NCBI GenBank assembly: GCA_003058525.1
Contig: QBVD01000044.1
Span: 103,072-167,071 of the forward strand
Direction of reading: 5' to 3'
DNA: 64,000 nt
Source: a gamma proteobacterium symbiont of Ctena orbiculata
GTDB lineage: Bacteria; Pseudomonadota; Gammaproteobacteria; Chromatiales; Chromatiaceae
Part shown: piece by piece, positions 27,301-37,250 of the stretch
Layout: each line of letters starts with the position of its first letter
How positions within the stretch are numbered: position 1 is the first letter of the stretch
The notes under the pieces: generated by a model
Database searches by the model: none
Told to the model about the DNA's origin: nothing
Seen by the model: the letters and a program-made list of their open reading frames with translations, nothing else
Made by a program: the position numbers and the translations under genes

Positions 27301-27498
27301 TTCGATGGGGAGAGTGACCTGACGCTCCATCTCTTCCGGCGAGGCACCCTCGAACACGGTGATGATCCTGACCTTATCCTGTTCCACCACGGGAAACATC
27401 TCTTGCGGCATGGCGTACCAGGAGATCACTCCCGCCAGTAGTATGATCACCAGCATAAGGTTGACCATCAGGGGATTTCGGATGGAAAAATCGATCAA
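24355..27498 (-). CDS. RND-family efflux permease (AcrB-like)
   Basis: Proton-driven inner-membrane pump subunit. 1047 residues with the usual two-half layout: TM1 at about 10-30, a large periplasmic loop, TM2-6 at about 330-530, TM7 near 535 (YPVAMLSIGVLAITIVF), a second loop, and TM8-12 at about 860-1030. The proton-relay Asp pair is present in FLIALGLIVDDAIIVNEN. Start is TTG at 27498, overlapping the adaptor stop (TTGA), so the pair is coupled. No outer-membrane channel gene is nearby; a TolC elsewhere is presumably used. Substrate unknown. Confidence 0.92.
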   Translation of the reverse strand: MIDFSIRNPLMVNLMLVIILLAGVISWYAMPQEMFPVVEQDKVRIITVFEGASPEEMERQVTLPIEQELDGLADIDVVSSTSSEGSSSILIELKSGSDVDNFMRKVRTALDQVDDLPDEAEEPELARLETRFPVISVSLFGSISRGELYRIATDIKDQLIQLPGVASVGMAGDREWEVWVVVDPRVMAALSVSLNQIAHALRNNLRDLPGGTLKSSGGDIRLRGMGVPPDPDQMAAIVLRHDERGGQLRLGDLAQVQLRLEESQTLGRFNGKPSVNMTINKTSQASTIDVANLVNEFVLEHRATLPAGVSLGLFNDLSVYVKNRLDTVKSSGIVGLALVLLALYLMLNFRVAFITALGIPVSFLVAVIALHMLGYSINMVSLFAFLIALGLIVDDAIIVNENIYRHLEMGESPAAAAALGTKEVYWPVVASTTTTIAAFMPMFAIGGTMGAFIAVIPVVVSASLAGSLLEAFGVLPSHAKEFLRATRERKPGRIDWSALNRRYTQLLRRCLDYRYPVAMLSIGVLAITIVFAQTRIPFLLFSHVDVGQFFVNVEAPSTYSIDDASRLADKLEETLMQTLKEDELETLLSNVGVMFIDFHRVKIGSRYIQLIVDLKQQKPSGFIERWISPLVSLKFSWEGSRERSSKAVIEDVRQALQQIPGIQRMSILRTQGGPAGADIEIGVVGESVDRISKTAETIRTFLSRMPGVSDARQDMDPGKLEYRYQLNERGRRLGLTQTELANAVRTGFLGLKLAHVSWRDKRIPVRLIYNDELRRDAGALERLPITLDDGRTLYLGDVADIVEARGYNSINRRNLHRLATITAEVDPKVTTPNQVLERITTEFSRLAEGQRLIFLGEKKKAEESIIGMQRAGVIALAIIFFILAALFRSLLDPLVVMFAIPFGAIGVIVGHVMFDFHLQFLSLIGFLALTGIVVNDSLILIDFAKRLRREGWERKEALVEAGRVRIRPILLTSATTFLGISPLIFFATGQTAFLSPMAVSLGFGLLFATVLILLALPCFYLIADDMRIRVTSRFGAGEDNAALATDN

Positions 27499-28688
27499 GG
27501 CACTTTCCCGCCGGGTTCGACCTGAACCTCGATATCGTGGCTGAGCACTTCCACATCCCGGGCAACCAGCAGATCACCCTGTTTCACCCCCTGCAGTAAC
27601 AACTGCAACTCACCCTGGCGTATACCTGGCACCACCTGTCGACGCACCAGACGACTCCCTCGCACCAGAAAGACATAGTGCTTACCCTCCTCCCGCATCA
27701 CGGCGGAGACAGGCACCACCAGGGCATCCTTTCTGGGACGCAGGGGCAGATCCACCCTGCCCAGCTGTCCAGGCAGCAATCCCTGCCCCGGTATACTGAT
27801 TCGCAGGGGATGGGTATGGGTCTGAGGGTCCGGATCGATCTGCAGGGCTACCAGTTCACCACCCACATCGCGACTATCCACTCTCACACTCAATGGTTGC
27901 CCCAGAGACAAAGCGGCAGCGACATCGCCACTTACCGCCATCTCAAGCTCCAACACGGCGGCGTCGATCAATTCAAGCACCGGATTGTTGCCCTGAACAT
28001 AGTCGCCCTCCTCAACCATGACACGGTTGACCCGCCCATTGAAGGGCGCCAGTAAATGGGTGCGTTGAAGATTACGCCGAGCCCGGTTGTTTGCCGCCTC
28101 CTGACGGGTGAGACGGGCCTGATTGCTCTGTTGACTGAAAACGAGCCGGGCCTCTTCACTCTGCAGATTGATCAACTGCTGGCGCGCACTCTCCCTGGTT
28201 GAGACAGACGCCAACGAACCCTTACCCAGTTTCTCCAGGCGCTGATATTCCCGCTCAGCCAGCTGTCGGTTCTCCCGAGCCAGTTTCAGCAATGCTCCAT
28301 CCCGCTCCAATGTGGCCCGTGTCTCGGTCAACCGGGACTCTGTCTCACTCAATGCGTCCCGATAGTCCTCGTTATCCAGTCTCAGCAGCAGATCACCCTG
28401 GGATACGGACTCGCCGGGCTCCACTTCGCGTGCACTCAGCTCACCCGCCACTTCGAAACGCAGGGACGCAATCTGCCGTGGGCGCAGCACACCGGTGAAG
28501 GGCACCTTCGGCAGCAGATCCCGCCGTACCACTTCCGCCACTTCGACACGGGTAATACCCGGCTGCTTCATCTCCACATTGGCCTCGGGACGGGTCATAA
28601 ACAGCGTCACGACGATCACGACAGTGCTCATCAGAATAGCCAGGGTGATTAGAAAACGTCGTCTAACTGAGGTCACAAGTGTTACCAA
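27495..28688 (-). CDS. RND efflux periplasmic adaptor (membrane fusion protein)
   Basis: Bridges the permease to an outer-membrane channel. Up to 397 residues from TTG 28688; GTG 28676 is an alternative, and neither has a strong ribosome site. One N-terminal membrane segment (FLITLALLMSTVV-like, residues about 12-32), then biotinyl-lipoyl half (GELSAREVEPGESVSQGDLL), a long coiled-coil hairpin at about 105-195, second lipoyl half (LLAPFNGRVNRVMVEEGDYV), beta-barrel and membrane-proximal domains. Divergent from lptD across 152 bp, which probably holds both promoters. Confidence 0.9.
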   Translation of the reverse strand: MVTLVTSVRRRFLITLAILMSTVVIVVTLFMTRPEANVEMKQPGITRVEVAEVVRRDLLPKVPFTGVLRPRQIASLRFEVAGELSAREVEPGESVSQGDLLLRLDNEDYRDALSETESRLTETRATLERDGALLKLARENRQLAEREYQRLEKLGKGSLASVSTRESARQQLINLQSEEARLVFSQQSNQARLTRQEAANNRARRNLQRTHLLAPFNGRVNRVMVEEGDYVQGNNPVLELIDAAVLELEMAVSGDVAAALSLGQPLSVRVDSRDVGGELVALQIDPDPQTHTHPLRISIPGQGLLPGQLGRVDLPLRPRKDALVVPVSAVMREEGKHYVFLVRGSRLVRRQVVPGIRQGELQLLLQGVKQGDLLVARDVEVLSHDIEVQVEPGGKVP

Positions 28689-28840
28689 TGAACAGGTGTA
28701 ATTTGAAGTAATGCAGATTCTATGCGATTTTGTGCAGGGTCGCGTGATGAATTATCAATGCCTTCCATAAGTGAGTTCGTAAAACACTATTGGTTCCCTG
28801 ACCCGCATCACCAGAACAGAAACACCAATCAACCAATTCG

Positions 28841-31090
28841 ATGTCACCTCGTCCACGCCCGCTTTACCTCTATCTCAGCCTGTTGATACCCCTGGTTACG
28901 ACAGCGGAAGAACGGCTGCGTATCGACCGTGGACTCAACTGGGATTATTGTGAACGGTCGCCTGGCGAAAGCGATCTCTCGGTACCCGCACCACCCCTGG
29001 AAAACCAGTATCTTCAGCTTGCGGCCGACCGTTTGGAGTTCGACCAGACGACAGGCTCGAGTCGGCTCGACGGATCAGTACAGTTGTGGCGTCCGGACGG
29101 CTATGCGGAGGCCGACAGCATCAGCTTCGACCACCAAAACCGGGTCGCTGAACTTTTTGGCAATCTGTTCATTCAGCAAACAGGACTGCGCGCCACCGCG
29201 CAACAGGGCTACCTGGAACTTGATGACGATCGGGGTTGGTTAAGTGACAGCGAGTTTCGTCTGACGGAGAATAACGCCCGAGGCAGCGCAGCATTGATCA
29301 CCCTCACGAGCAAAGATCAGTCACACTATGAGAAGGTTGTCTACTCAACATGCCCACCCGATAGAAACGATTGGAGCCTTGTAGCCTCTGAACTGAAGAT
29401 CGATATGGCCGAAGGCTGGGGTAGCGCACGCCACGCCCGACTGCAACTGGCCGGCCTGCCGATACTCTATATACCCTATTTCACTTTCCCGGTGGACGAA
29501 CGTAGAAAAACCGGCCTTTTGATACCCTCGATCGGATCATCCAATCGTCTGGGGAGTGAACTCACCCTACCCTATTATTTCAATATCGCACCCAACTATG
29601 ACGCCACCCTGACACCGCGATTGATGAGCAAGCGTGGCGTTATGCTGGGTGGAGAATTTCGCTTTCTCGGTGAACGGCAGCGCGGGGAGATCAGTGGTGA
29701 AATACTACCTGACGACAAACAAAACAGTCCGCACCACGACGACCGGCGTAGCGCCTTGCGATTTTATCATGTCAGCCGACCCTTACCCGGTCTCACCACC
29801 CGCATCGAAACCAATGCGGTGAGCGACAATGAATATCTGGAGGATTTCGGTACCGGTCTGGCCATCACCAGCACGCGCCACCTGGAGCGTGTCGGAGAAG
29901 TCCGTTACAACCTGGGTAGTTGGAACCTGCTGGGCCGCATACAGAAGTTCCAAACGGTGGATGACTCCCTGAGCGAGAGTCAACACCCCTACCGCCGTCT
30001 GCCCCAGCTGCTCGCCCGTTATCGGGGATTGACCAACCCACTTGGCATGAAGATCGGCTTCGGTGGCGAATACACACACTTCAAGCATGATACCCTGACC
30101 AATGGTGAACGGCTCACACTTCGCCCTTCGCTGAGTCTGCCGTTGCGTCGAAGCTGGGGTCATCTGACCCCCAGACTGAGCCTCAACTATGCCACCTACA
30201 GGCTGGATGAAGATGACAATCCGACAGATGACAAACCAGACTATTTTGTACCGGCCTACAGTCTCGATGGCGGCCTGGTATTTGAACGTGATACCCATTG
30301 GTTCGGCATTCCAGCATTGCAGACTCTTGAGCCGAGACTGTTTGCCCTGTATGCACCTTTTGACGATCAGTCAGATATCCCCGATTTCGATAGTGCCGAT
30401 CTCAATATCAGTTACACCAACCTGTTCAAAGAGAACCGCTTCAGCGGCAAGGACCGCTTTGGTGACGCCAGGCAGTTATCTGCAGGCCTGACTACCCGTT
30501 GGTTCCAGAGGGACAATGGCATGGAACGACTGCGTGCCAGTATCGGTCAGATCTACTACGGCAAAGAGAGGGAGGTACAATTGACCGGGGCCCCGGAGGA
30601 TGATCCCTCATCCGCCATGGTGGCGGAACTCTCGTCGAGATTGGGAAACCACTGGCGCACCACACTGACCCTGCGCCACAATCCCCACCTGGAAGATGAT
30701 CAGATCGATAGAGGCCGCTTCACACTTCGCTACAGCACACCCGAGCAGGAACACATCAATTTCGATTACAATTTCAAACGTGACACCATTGAAGATCTGG
30801 ATTTCTCCTTCTATTGGCCCTTCAATCACCAATTCAGCCTGTTTGGGAAATGGAAACACTCATACCTTTATGAGCGAAATATGAATAGAATACTTGGCCT
30901 GGAATATGGCGGTCGATGCTGCTGGAAACTTCGTACCCTCATCCAACGCTATGTGGCCAATGAAGATAAAGACGAGGAAGAAGAGACCAAATTCATGCTG
31001 CAGCTCGAGCTGCGGGGTCTGGGAGCCCTGGGCCATACTGTAGACAAAACCATGCAGGAAACGATTTATGGCTTTCACAATGAACGGTAA
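28841..31090 (+). CDS. lptD: LPS-assembly outer-membrane protein LptD
   Basis: Inserts lipopolysaccharide into the outer leaflet as part of the LptDE plug-and-barrel. 749 residues. A signal peptide (LYLYLSLLIPLVTTAEE) is followed by the OstA/jellyroll domain at about 50-170 (LAADRLEFDQTTGSSRLDGS) and a C-terminal barrel. The cysteines needed for the disulfides are there: NWDYCERS near the N-terminus, YSTCPPD at about 170, and the pair GGRCCWKL near the C-terminus. Followed by surA at 5 bp spacing and then pdxA, the common order. Confidence 0.96.
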   Translation: MSPRPRPLYLYLSLLIPLVTTAEERLRIDRGLNWDYCERSPGESDLSVPAPPLENQYLQLAADRLEFDQTTGSSRLDGSVQLWRPDGYAEADSISFDHQNRVAELFGNLFIQQTGLRATAQQGYLELDDDRGWLSDSEFRLTENNARGSAALITLTSKDQSHYEKVVYSTCPPDRNDWSLVASELKIDMAEGWGSARHARLQLAGLPILYIPYFTFPVDERRKTGLLIPSIGSSNRLGSELTLPYYFNIAPNYDATLTPRLMSKRGVMLGGEFRFLGERQRGEISGEILPDDKQNSPHHDDRRSALRFYHVSRPLPGLTTRIETNAVSDNEYLEDFGTGLAITSTRHLERVGEVRYNLGSWNLLGRIQKFQTVDDSLSESQHPYRRLPQLLARYRGLTNPLGMKIGFGGEYTHFKHDTLTNGERLTLRPSLSLPLRRSWGHLTPRLSLNYATYRLDEDDNPTDDKPDYFVPAYSLDGGLVFERDTHWFGIPALQTLEPRLFALYAPFDDQSDIPDFDSADLNISYTNLFKENRFSGKDRFGDARQLSAGLTTRWFQRDNGMERLRASIGQIYYGKEREVQLTGAPEDDPSSAMVAELSSRLGNHWRTTLTLRHNPHLEDDQIDRGRFTLRYSTPEQEHINFDYNFKRDTIEDLDFSFYWPFNHQFSLFGKWKHSYLYERNMNRILGLEYGGRCCWKLRTLIQRYVANEDKDEEEETKFMLQLELRGLGALGHTVDKTMQETIYGFHNER

Positions 31091-31095
31091 TTGCA

Positions 31096-32394
31096 ATGTA
31101 TCTTAATCAGTACCTCGTCAGCACAATTACAGGGCTGGTGATGCTGCTGCTCGGTCTGCCCCTGCATGCAGCGGTGAAAGAGCTTGACCACATCGTGGCG
31201 CTGGTCAACGACGATATCATTGCCAAGAGCGAGCTTGACAGCCGAACCGGGGAACTGCTCGCCCAGCTTGCGCAAAAGCAGACCAATCTGCCTCCGATGC
31301 GCATTATTCACCAGCAGGTGTTGGATCGAATGATCACCAAGCGACTGCAGTTGCAAGCCGCACGCCGACTCGGACTCAGTGTCGACGACGCCACGGTGAC
31401 CAAGGCGATCACCAATATTGCCGAGACCAACCGGATATCACTACTGCAGTTGCGCGAAACCCTTGAAGCGGACGGTATCAATTTTCCCCTTTTTCGCGAA
31501 CAGCTTCGGGAAGACATACTGATCAACCGTTTGAAACAGAAAGAGGTCATCAACAGGATTGTGATTACCGAGCAGGATATCGAGAACTTCCTTGCGCGGG
31601 AGGTGGGTACCAGCCGACAGCGCTCCGCTGTCCGTCTATTGCATATCCTGATCGCCACACCGGAAGGCGCTTCGCCGGAGGATGTGCAACAGGCGAAGCA
31701 GAAGGCCGGGGCTGTCTATGATGAACTTATGCAAGGTGCCGATTTCAGTGAACTGGCGATACGTCTGTCGGACGGCCGTCAGGCCTTGGATGGGGGTGAC
31801 CTCGGATGGATAGAGGTATCCCGAATCCCCAGCCTGTTCACCGGTGTAATAGATGATATGGAGGCTGACTCTGTCAGTGAGCCAATACGCAATGCCTCCG
31901 GTTTCCACATCATAAAACTGGCGGAAATCAAGGGGGGCAACAAACTGATCATCAACCAGACCCATGCCCGCCATATCCTGGTAAGCACCAATGAGATAGT
32001 CTCTGACAATGAGGCCCGGCAGCGGCTCGATACCCTGCGGGAACGCATCATAGGCGGTGATTCATTTGAGGCACTGGCACGTTCCCACTCCGATGACAAG
32101 GCATCCGCGATCAAAGGCGGCGACCTGGGATGGACCAGCCCGGGCGATCTGGTAAGCCAATTCGAGGAGCAAATGAACGCCCTGGCGATCGATGAAATCA
32201 GCCAGCCCTTCAAGACCCCGTTCGGATGGCATATCGTTCAGCCTCTCGAGCGGCGTCAACATGACAACACTGAAGAGGCCTTGAAGAACAGGGCTCGTCA
32301 GGAGATTCAAAAACAAAAATCGGAAGAGGCCATCGACCTGTGGTTGCGCCGTTTGCGCGACGAAGCCTATGTCGAGGTTTATCTGGAAGAGTAG
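31096..32394 (+). CDS. surA: Periplasmic chaperone / peptidyl-prolyl isomerase SurA
   Basis: Escorts unfolded outer-membrane proteins, LptD and porins included, through the periplasm. 432 residues: signal peptide (ending LHAAVKELD), N-terminal chaperone domain at about 30-165, and two parvulin domains at about 175-275 (VRLLHILIATPEGASPEDVQ, GGDLGWIEVSRIP) and 285-385 (ARHILVSTNEIVSDNEAR, KGGDLGWTSPGDLVSQFEEQM). C-terminal helix WLRRLRDEAYVEVYLEE returns to the chaperone domain. Located directly behind lptD, as is usual. Confidence 0.96.
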   Translation: MYLNQYLVSTITGLVMLLLGLPLHAAVKELDHIVALVNDDIIAKSELDSRTGELLAQLAQKQTNLPPMRIIHQQVLDRMITKRLQLQAARRLGLSVDDATVTKAITNIAETNRISLLQLRETLEADGINFPLFREQLREDILINRLKQKEVINRIVITEQDIENFLAREVGTSRQRSAVRLLHILIATPEGASPEDVQQAKQKAGAVYDELMQGADFSELAIRLSDGRQALDGGDLGWIEVSRIPSLFTGVIDDMEADSVSEPIRNASGFHIIKLAEIKGGNKLIINQTHARHILVSTNEIVSDNEARQRLDTLRERIIGGDSFEALARSHSDDKASAIKGGDLGWTSPGDLVSQFEEQMNALAIDEISQPFKTPFGWHIVQPLERRQHDNTEEALKNRARQEIQKQKSEEAIDLWLRRLRDEAYVEVYLEE

Positions 32395-32404
32395 GAAGTA
32401 TCCC

Positions 32405-33409
32405 TTGATATCACGTCTAGCACTCACCCCCGGCGAGCCTGCCGGCATTGGGCCGGATCTTTGTGTCATGCTGGCACAGAAGCCATATCCGGAAACCGAG
32501 ATCGTCGCCATTGCCGATCCGGTGTTGTTGCAGCAGCGCGCCGAACGCCTGGGTATGCCCCTGGAGCTGATCCCTTTCGATGAGCAAAAACCGGCTTCCT
32601 CCCTGTCACCGGGCAAGCTCAGATTTCTACCCGCCGGACTCAATCACGAGGTTGTCTGCGGCCAGCTCAATCCCGCCAATGCAGAGTACGTACTCGACAC
32701 ATTGCGGATAGCAACCGATGGCTGCCTCAAAGGGTATTTCGATGGCATGGTCACAGGCCCGGTGCACAAGGGGGTCATCAACGATGCCGGCCTCTCCTTT
32801 ACCGGGCATACCGAGTATCTGTCCGCCTTGTGCGAAGATGCATACCCGGTGATGATGCTTGCCACACCCGATCTCAGGGTTGCCCTCGTCACCACCCACC
32901 TCCCCCTGTCCGAGGTGAGTCAGGCGATAACCAAACAGCGAGTTCAACAGGTCGCCAGCACACTGCACAACGATCTGCAAAGGTGTTTCGGCATCGCGCA
33001 ACCTCGTATTATGGTGTGTGGACTCAACCCGCATGCGGGAGAGCAAGGATATCTGGGAAGGGAAGAGATCGAAATCATCCAGCCGGCATTGGCTGAGCTG
33101 AACAGTCAGGGAATGCAGCTGATCGGCCCGCTTCCAGCCGATACCATCTTCACGCCTGTTCACCTGCAGCAGGCGGACGCGATCCTGGCCATGTACCATG
33201 ATCAAGGCTTACCGGTTTTGAAACACCTGGGATTCGGCAATGCCGTCAATATCACGCTGGGATTGCCTATTATTCGCACCTCTGTCGACCACGGTACCGC
33301 ACTCCCGCTGGCAGGCACCAATCAGGCAAGCCTTGGAAGCCTTCAATACGCCGTCAAGATTGCGGAGACAATGGTTAAAAGCCGGCTCAGGGAGCGATCC
33401 GGGAGTTGA
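32405..33409 (+). CDS. pdxA: 4-hydroxythreonine-4-phosphate dehydrogenase PdxA
   Basis: Oxidises 4-hydroxythreonine phosphate in pyridoxal phosphate synthesis. I choose TTG 32405 (334 residues): AGGAAG at 32391-32396 stands at good spacing and the protein then begins ISRLALTPGEPAGIGPDL like known PdxA. An in-frame ATG at 32369 would overlap surA by 26 bp and add an extra 12 residues. Metal-binding histidines occur in FTGHTEYL, MYHDQGLPVLKHLGF and SVDHGTA; CGLNPHAGEQGYLG is diagnostic. The usual next genes ksgA and apaG/apaH are not here. Confidence 0.95.
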   Translation: MISRLALTPGEPAGIGPDLCVMLAQKPYPETEIVAIADPVLLQQRAERLGMPLELIPFDEQKPASSLSPGKLRFLPAGLNHEVVCGQLNPANAEYVLDTLRIATDGCLKGYFDGMVTGPVHKGVINDAGLSFTGHTEYLSALCEDAYPVMMLATPDLRVALVTTHLPLSEVSQAITKQRVQQVASTLHNDLQRCFGIAQPRIMVCGLNPHAGEQGYLGREEIEIIQPALAELNSQGMQLIGPLPADTIFTPVHLQQADAILAMYHDQGLPVLKHLGFGNAVNITLGLPIIRTSVDHGTALPLAGTNQASLGSLQYAVKIAETMVKSRLRERSGS

Positions 33410-33471
33410 CGCATGGGGTACCGGTGCAGTCGCCGGTATTGAGTAGGCTGGGTATCGATGTATTCGAGCCC

Positions 33472-34806
33472 CTACTCGCCGGCGATCATCATGCGGTCGA
33501 TCAGCCAGGAGCCGGTCTGAATGCTGCTGCGGGTCTCCACATCGCTACCCACATGCAGCAAACCCATCAGCATTTCACGCATGTTTCCGGCAATGGTGAT
33601 CTCTTCCACAGGGTATTGTATTTCGCCACCCTCCACCCAAAAGCCGGCGGCTCCCCGGGAGTAGTCGCCGGTTACCATATTGACGCCCTGCCCCATCAGT
33701 TCAGTGACTACCAACCCCCTGTCCATCGTCCTGAGTAGACCCTCCCGGTCCAATTCACCGCTGCTTATACGCAGGTTCCTCACACCTCCTGCATTGCCTG
33801 TGGTCCGCATGCCGAGCTTTCGTGCCGCATAGCTGTCGAGCACATAGCTTTCGAGCACACCCTGGCGTACGAACTCCCTGTTGCAGGTCGCCACCCCCTC
33901 ATTGTCATAGGCCGCACTGGCCAGCCCTCTGGCCAGACGGGGTTCTTCGTGGATTGTGACGAATTCGGGAAACACAGGTTTACCCAGATGGTCGAGCAGA
34001 AAACTTGCCTTGCGGTAGAGGGCGGAACCCCGAATGGCGCCAATGAAACTGCGCAACAATCCTACTGCCACATCCGCCTGAAACAGTACCGGCGCCTGTT
34101 GTGTCGGCAGTTGTCGGGCATTCAAACGCGCCAGGGTCCGTTCCGCAGCCATCCTGCCAACCGCCTCTGGTGTATCCAACCGTGTCGATTGGCGTGACAG
34201 GGTATACCAGTAGTCACGCTGCATGCTTTCATTCTGTTTGCCAACCACAGCACAGCTCAGGCTGTGTCTGGACGAGGGATAGCCACCCATGAAACCATGG
34301 GTATTGCCGTAAACATGCAGACCGTCATGGGAGTTCAGCGAGGCGCCTTCCGAATTGACGATACGCGGATCATAGTCACGCGCTGCGTCTTCACAACGGA
34401 TTGCCAGCTCAATCGCCTCCTCTACGCTCTGCCGCCAGGGATGGTAGAGATCGAGGTCAGGGTTGTCGGACGCCATCAATTCCGCATCGGCCAGGCCGGA
34501 GCAGGGATCCTCGGAAGTATAACGGGCAAAATTACAAGCCGCCTCCACCGTTTCTTTGACCGCCTGCGGACTCAGATCAGAGGTACTCGCGCTGCCCTTG
34601 CGGTGACCGAAATAGACAGTCACACCCAGGCCGTTGTCACGGGTATGTTCGATGGTCTCCGTCTCACCGAGACGCACCGTCAACGAAAGGCCGGCATTAC
34701 TGCTTACCGCTGCCTCTGCGGCCGTTGCCCCAAGGCGCTCAGCCTCACTCAGCAGGTCCTCGACCAATTGCTGCAATTCCCCTTTGCGCTGTTCCATATC
34801 GATCAC
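33472..34806 (-). CDS. pmbA: TldE/PmbA metalloprotease subunit
   Basis: Partner of TldD in the heterodimeric protease that processes modified peptides such as microcin precursors and degrades unfolded leaders. Up to 444 residues from GTG 34806, which overlaps the tldD stop (GTGA); ATG 34797 is the alternative. The subunit lacks the HExxxH motif, as expected. Family marks: [59 protein letters not shown]. In most gammaproteobacteria pmbA lies apart from tldD; here they are adjacent. Confidence 0.94.
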   Translation of the reverse strand: MIDMEQRKGELQQLVEDLLSEAERLGATAAEAAVSSNAGLSLTVRLGETETIEHTRDNGLGVTVYFGHRKGSASTSDLSPQAVKETVEAACNFARYTSEDPCSGLADAELMASDNPDLDLYHPWRQSVEEAIELAIRCEDAARDYDPRIVNSEGASLNSHDGLHVYGNTHGFMGGYPSSRHSLSCAVVGKQNESMQRDYWYTLSRQSTRLDTPEAVGRMAAERTLARLNARQLPTQQAPVLFQADVAVGLLRSFIGAIRGSALYRKASFLLDHLGKPVFPEFVTIHEEPRLARGLASAAYDNEGVATCNREFVRQGVLESYVLDSYAARKLGMRTTGNAGGVRNLRISSGELDREGLLRTMDRGLVVTELMGQGVNMVTGDYSRGAAGFWVEGGEIQYPVEEITIAGNMREMLMGLLHVGSDVETRSSIQTGSWLIDRMMIAGE

Positions 34807-36245
34807 TGCTCAGTACCCCCGACAATCAACTCATCCAGCTTGAGTGTCGGTTGGCCGACACCCACAGGCACACTCTGTCCCTCCTTACCGCAGACACCGA
34901 CTCCGGCATCCAGTTTCAGGTCGTTGCCGACCATGCTGATACGGGTCATGGATTCCGGGCCATTCCCTATCAAGGTCGCTCCCTTCACCGGCCTGGTTGT
35001 CCTGCCTTTCTCAATCAGATAGGCCTCACTGGCGGAAAAGACGAAACGGCCGGAAGTGATATCGACCTGTCCTCCACCGAAATTGACTGCGTAGAGCCCC
35101 CGGTCCACAGAGGCGATAATCTCTTCCGGGTCATGGTCACCGGGCAACATATAGGTGTTGGTCATGCGCGGCATCGGCAGATGGGCATAGGACTCGCGCC
35201 TACCGTTACCGGTCGTGTCGACCTTCATCAACCTGGCATTGTGCTTATCCTGCATATAGCCCTTGAGGGTACCATTCTCGATCAATACCGTGTTCTGACT
35301 CGGCGTGCCCTCGTCATCCATATTCAGCGATCCCCGCCGTCCCGGAATGGTGCCGTCATCCACTACGGTACAACAGGGTGCCGCCACCTGCTCTCCGATC
35401 CGGCCGCTGAAGGCGGAGGTTCCTTTGCGATTGAAGTCACCCTCAAGACCATGGCCCACGGCTTCATGCAACAGTACGCCCGGCCAACCGGGACCCAGCA
35501 CCACAGGCATCGTACCGGCAGGCGCATCCACCGCATCGAGGTTGACCAATGCCTGTCTGACTGCCTCCCGTGCATAGTCCAAGGCACGATCCTGATACAG
35601 AAAATAGTCGAGACCCTCACGCGCACCGCCTCCACTGCTCCCCTGTTCCCTTCGCGAACCCTGTTCCGCAATCACATGGACATTGAGGCGAACCAGCGGC
35701 CTGACATCAGCACTGAGGGTACCGTCGATGGCAGCCACCAGCACCACATCATGGGCACCCACCAGACTCACAATAACCTCTTTTACCCGTGGATCCTGCT
35801 TTCTCGCCTCCTGATCCACTTGTCGTAACAGATCGACCTTCTCCACCTCACTCAGCGTGGGCAGGGGATTGACCGGCGCATACAACTGGCGTGGCATCGG
35901 CGTACCCGCAATGCGCACTGACTGATCGGCACCACTGCGTATAATCGCCCTGGCTGTTCGCGCTGCCTCCTGAAGCGTAGGCAGCTGCAGTTCATCGGAG
36001 TAGGCAAAACCGGTCTTTTCACCGCTGATCACACGAATACCCGCACCCTGCTCTATATTGTGCGCCCCCTCTTTGATAATTCCGTCCTCCAGGACCCATG
36101 ATTCCAACCTGCTGGATTGAAAGTAGAGATCAGCCGCATCGATACCGGTTCCTGTCAATTCCCCAAGCATGCGGTCAAGATCCCGTTCTGCCAATCCCGC
36201 GGGGGCTAAGATTGTCTCTTGAGCTATTTGAATCAGATCGGACAT
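34803..36245 (-). CDS. tldD: Metalloprotease TldD
   Basis: Catalytic subunit of the TldD/E protease. 480 residues. The zinc motif HEAVGH is present in [19 protein letters not shown]; the C-terminal [20 protein letters not shown] and the ligand-type Cys in [17 protein letters not shown] complete the family pattern. Member of the yhdP-nit-tldD block on the minus strand and overlapping pmbA, so the two subunits should be made together. Confidence 0.96.
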   Translation of the reverse strand: MSDLIQIAQETILAPAGLAERDLDRMLGELTGTGIDAADLYFQSSRLESWVLEDGIIKEGAHNIEQGAGIRVISGEKTGFAYSDELQLPTLQEAARTARAIIRSGADQSVRIAGTPMPRQLYAPVNPLPTLSEVEKVDLLRQVDQEARKQDPRVKEVIVSLVGAHDVVLVAAIDGTLSADVRPLVRLNVHVIAEQGSRREQGSSGGGAREGLDYFLYQDRALDYAREAVRQALVNLDAVDAPAGTMPVVLGPGWPGVLLHEAVGHGLEGDFNRKGTSAFSGRIGEQVAAPCCTVVDDGTIPGRRGSLNMDDEGTPSQNTVLIENGTLKGYMQDKHNARLMKVDTTGNGRRESYAHLPMPRMTNTYMLPGDHDPEEIIASVDRGLYAVNFGGGQVDITSGRFVFSASEAYLIEKGRTTRPVKGATLIGNGPESMTRISMVGNDLKLDAGVGVCGKEGQSVPVGVGQPTLKLDELIVGGTEQ

Positions 36246-36431
36246 GTTATTCCTGACCCCGCGGGCCGTTGTTTAGTCATGTTTAAGTCGTTGCAGAATG
36301 CCGCTCCCGACTCAATCCTGAACCGAACCGGACAAATTCGTTTCAGGTTCATTTCATTGCATGTCGGGAGTATGGGTATGTTGTGGCTTAAGCAACCCGC
36401 TCCGTCATCGGGGCAATGATCCTGTACGCCC

Positions 36432-37250
36432 TTACAAACGTAGATGGTCTATTGTCGGAAAAGTGCGACGTATGGTCTTCTGGTATTCGTGATCAAGTTC
36501 CACACAAACAAATCCGGTTCCTCTTGGCACCTGGGTCAGTACAGTACCCCACGGATCGACAATCATGCTATGGCCATGGGTTTCGCGACCGTTGAGGTGA
36601 TAACCGCCTTGTGCAGCAGCAGCTATAAAAGCGAGGTTTTCTATAGCCCTGGCCCTGACCAGGGTCTCCCAATGCGCCTTACCTGTCATTGCCGTGAATG
36701 AAGCCGGCACCACAAAGATCTCCGCACCCTTTTCCATCAGTTGACGGAACAGCTCAGGGAAACGCAGGTCGTAGCAGACCGCCACTCCCAATATGCCGAA
36801 GGGCGTATCCACCGTCACTACCTCTTCACCCGGTTCTATAGTATTGGATTCCACGTAGCGTTCATCCGTCTCCACGATATGGACGTCGAACAGATGTATC
36901 TTGTCGTATCGGGCCACCTGATTGCCGTTACTATCCATGATCAGACAGGCTGCCCGAACCTTGCCGCCCTGGTTGGCGCGCATAGGGATGGTGCCTCCCA
37001 CTATCCAGATGTCATAGCGTTGCGCCATCTGACTGAGGAATCCCTGCAAGGGACCGTCATCATCCTCGCACAAAGTCAGCATATCCCGGTCGTGCTCCCC
37101 TTTGAAGGCGAAATTTTCCGGTAATACCACCAATCCGGCACCCGATTCGGCCGCTTCACCGATCAGTCTCTCCGCCTCCAACAGGTTAGCGCTGACGTTG
37201 GGACTGGAAGCCATCTGTATCGCTGCAACTTTATTCTTCTTACCGCTCAT
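36432..37250 (-). CDS. Carbon-nitrogen hydrolase (Nit1-like, deaminated glutathione amidase type)
   Basis: Nitrilase-fold amidase; by similarity to Nit1/YbeM it may repair deaminated glutathione. 272 residues. The Glu-Lys-Cys triad is visible in VVLPENFAF, RYDKIHLFDVH and GVAVCYDLRFPELFR. Members beside yhdP and tldD are a standing feature of gammaproteobacterial genomes. Substrate assignment is by family, not by anything unique in this sequence. The 165 bp before it, towards yhdP, shows nothing. Confidence 0.88.
   Translation of the reverse strand: MSGKKNKVAAIQMASSPNVSANLLEAERLIGEAAESGAGLVVLPENFAFKGEHDRDMLTLCEDDDGPLQGFLSQMAQRYDIWIVGGTIPMRANQGGKVRAACLIMDSNGNQVARYDKIHLFDVHIVETDERYVESNTIEPGEEVVTVDTPFGILGVAVCYDLRFPELFRQLMEKGAEIFVVPASFTAMTGKAHWETLVRARAIENLAFIAAAAQGGYHLNGRETHGHSMIVDPWGTVLTQVPRGTGFVCVELDHEYQKTIRRTFPTIDHLRL

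Noticed and set aside
32369..32404. ATG start for PdxA inside surA
   Set aside because: TTG 32405 has a well placed AGGA site and gives the normal N-terminus.
33419..33438. TACCGG...CCGGTA dyad between pdxA and pmbA as terminator
   Set aside because: Only 6 bp of stem and no T tract; too weak to report as a feature.
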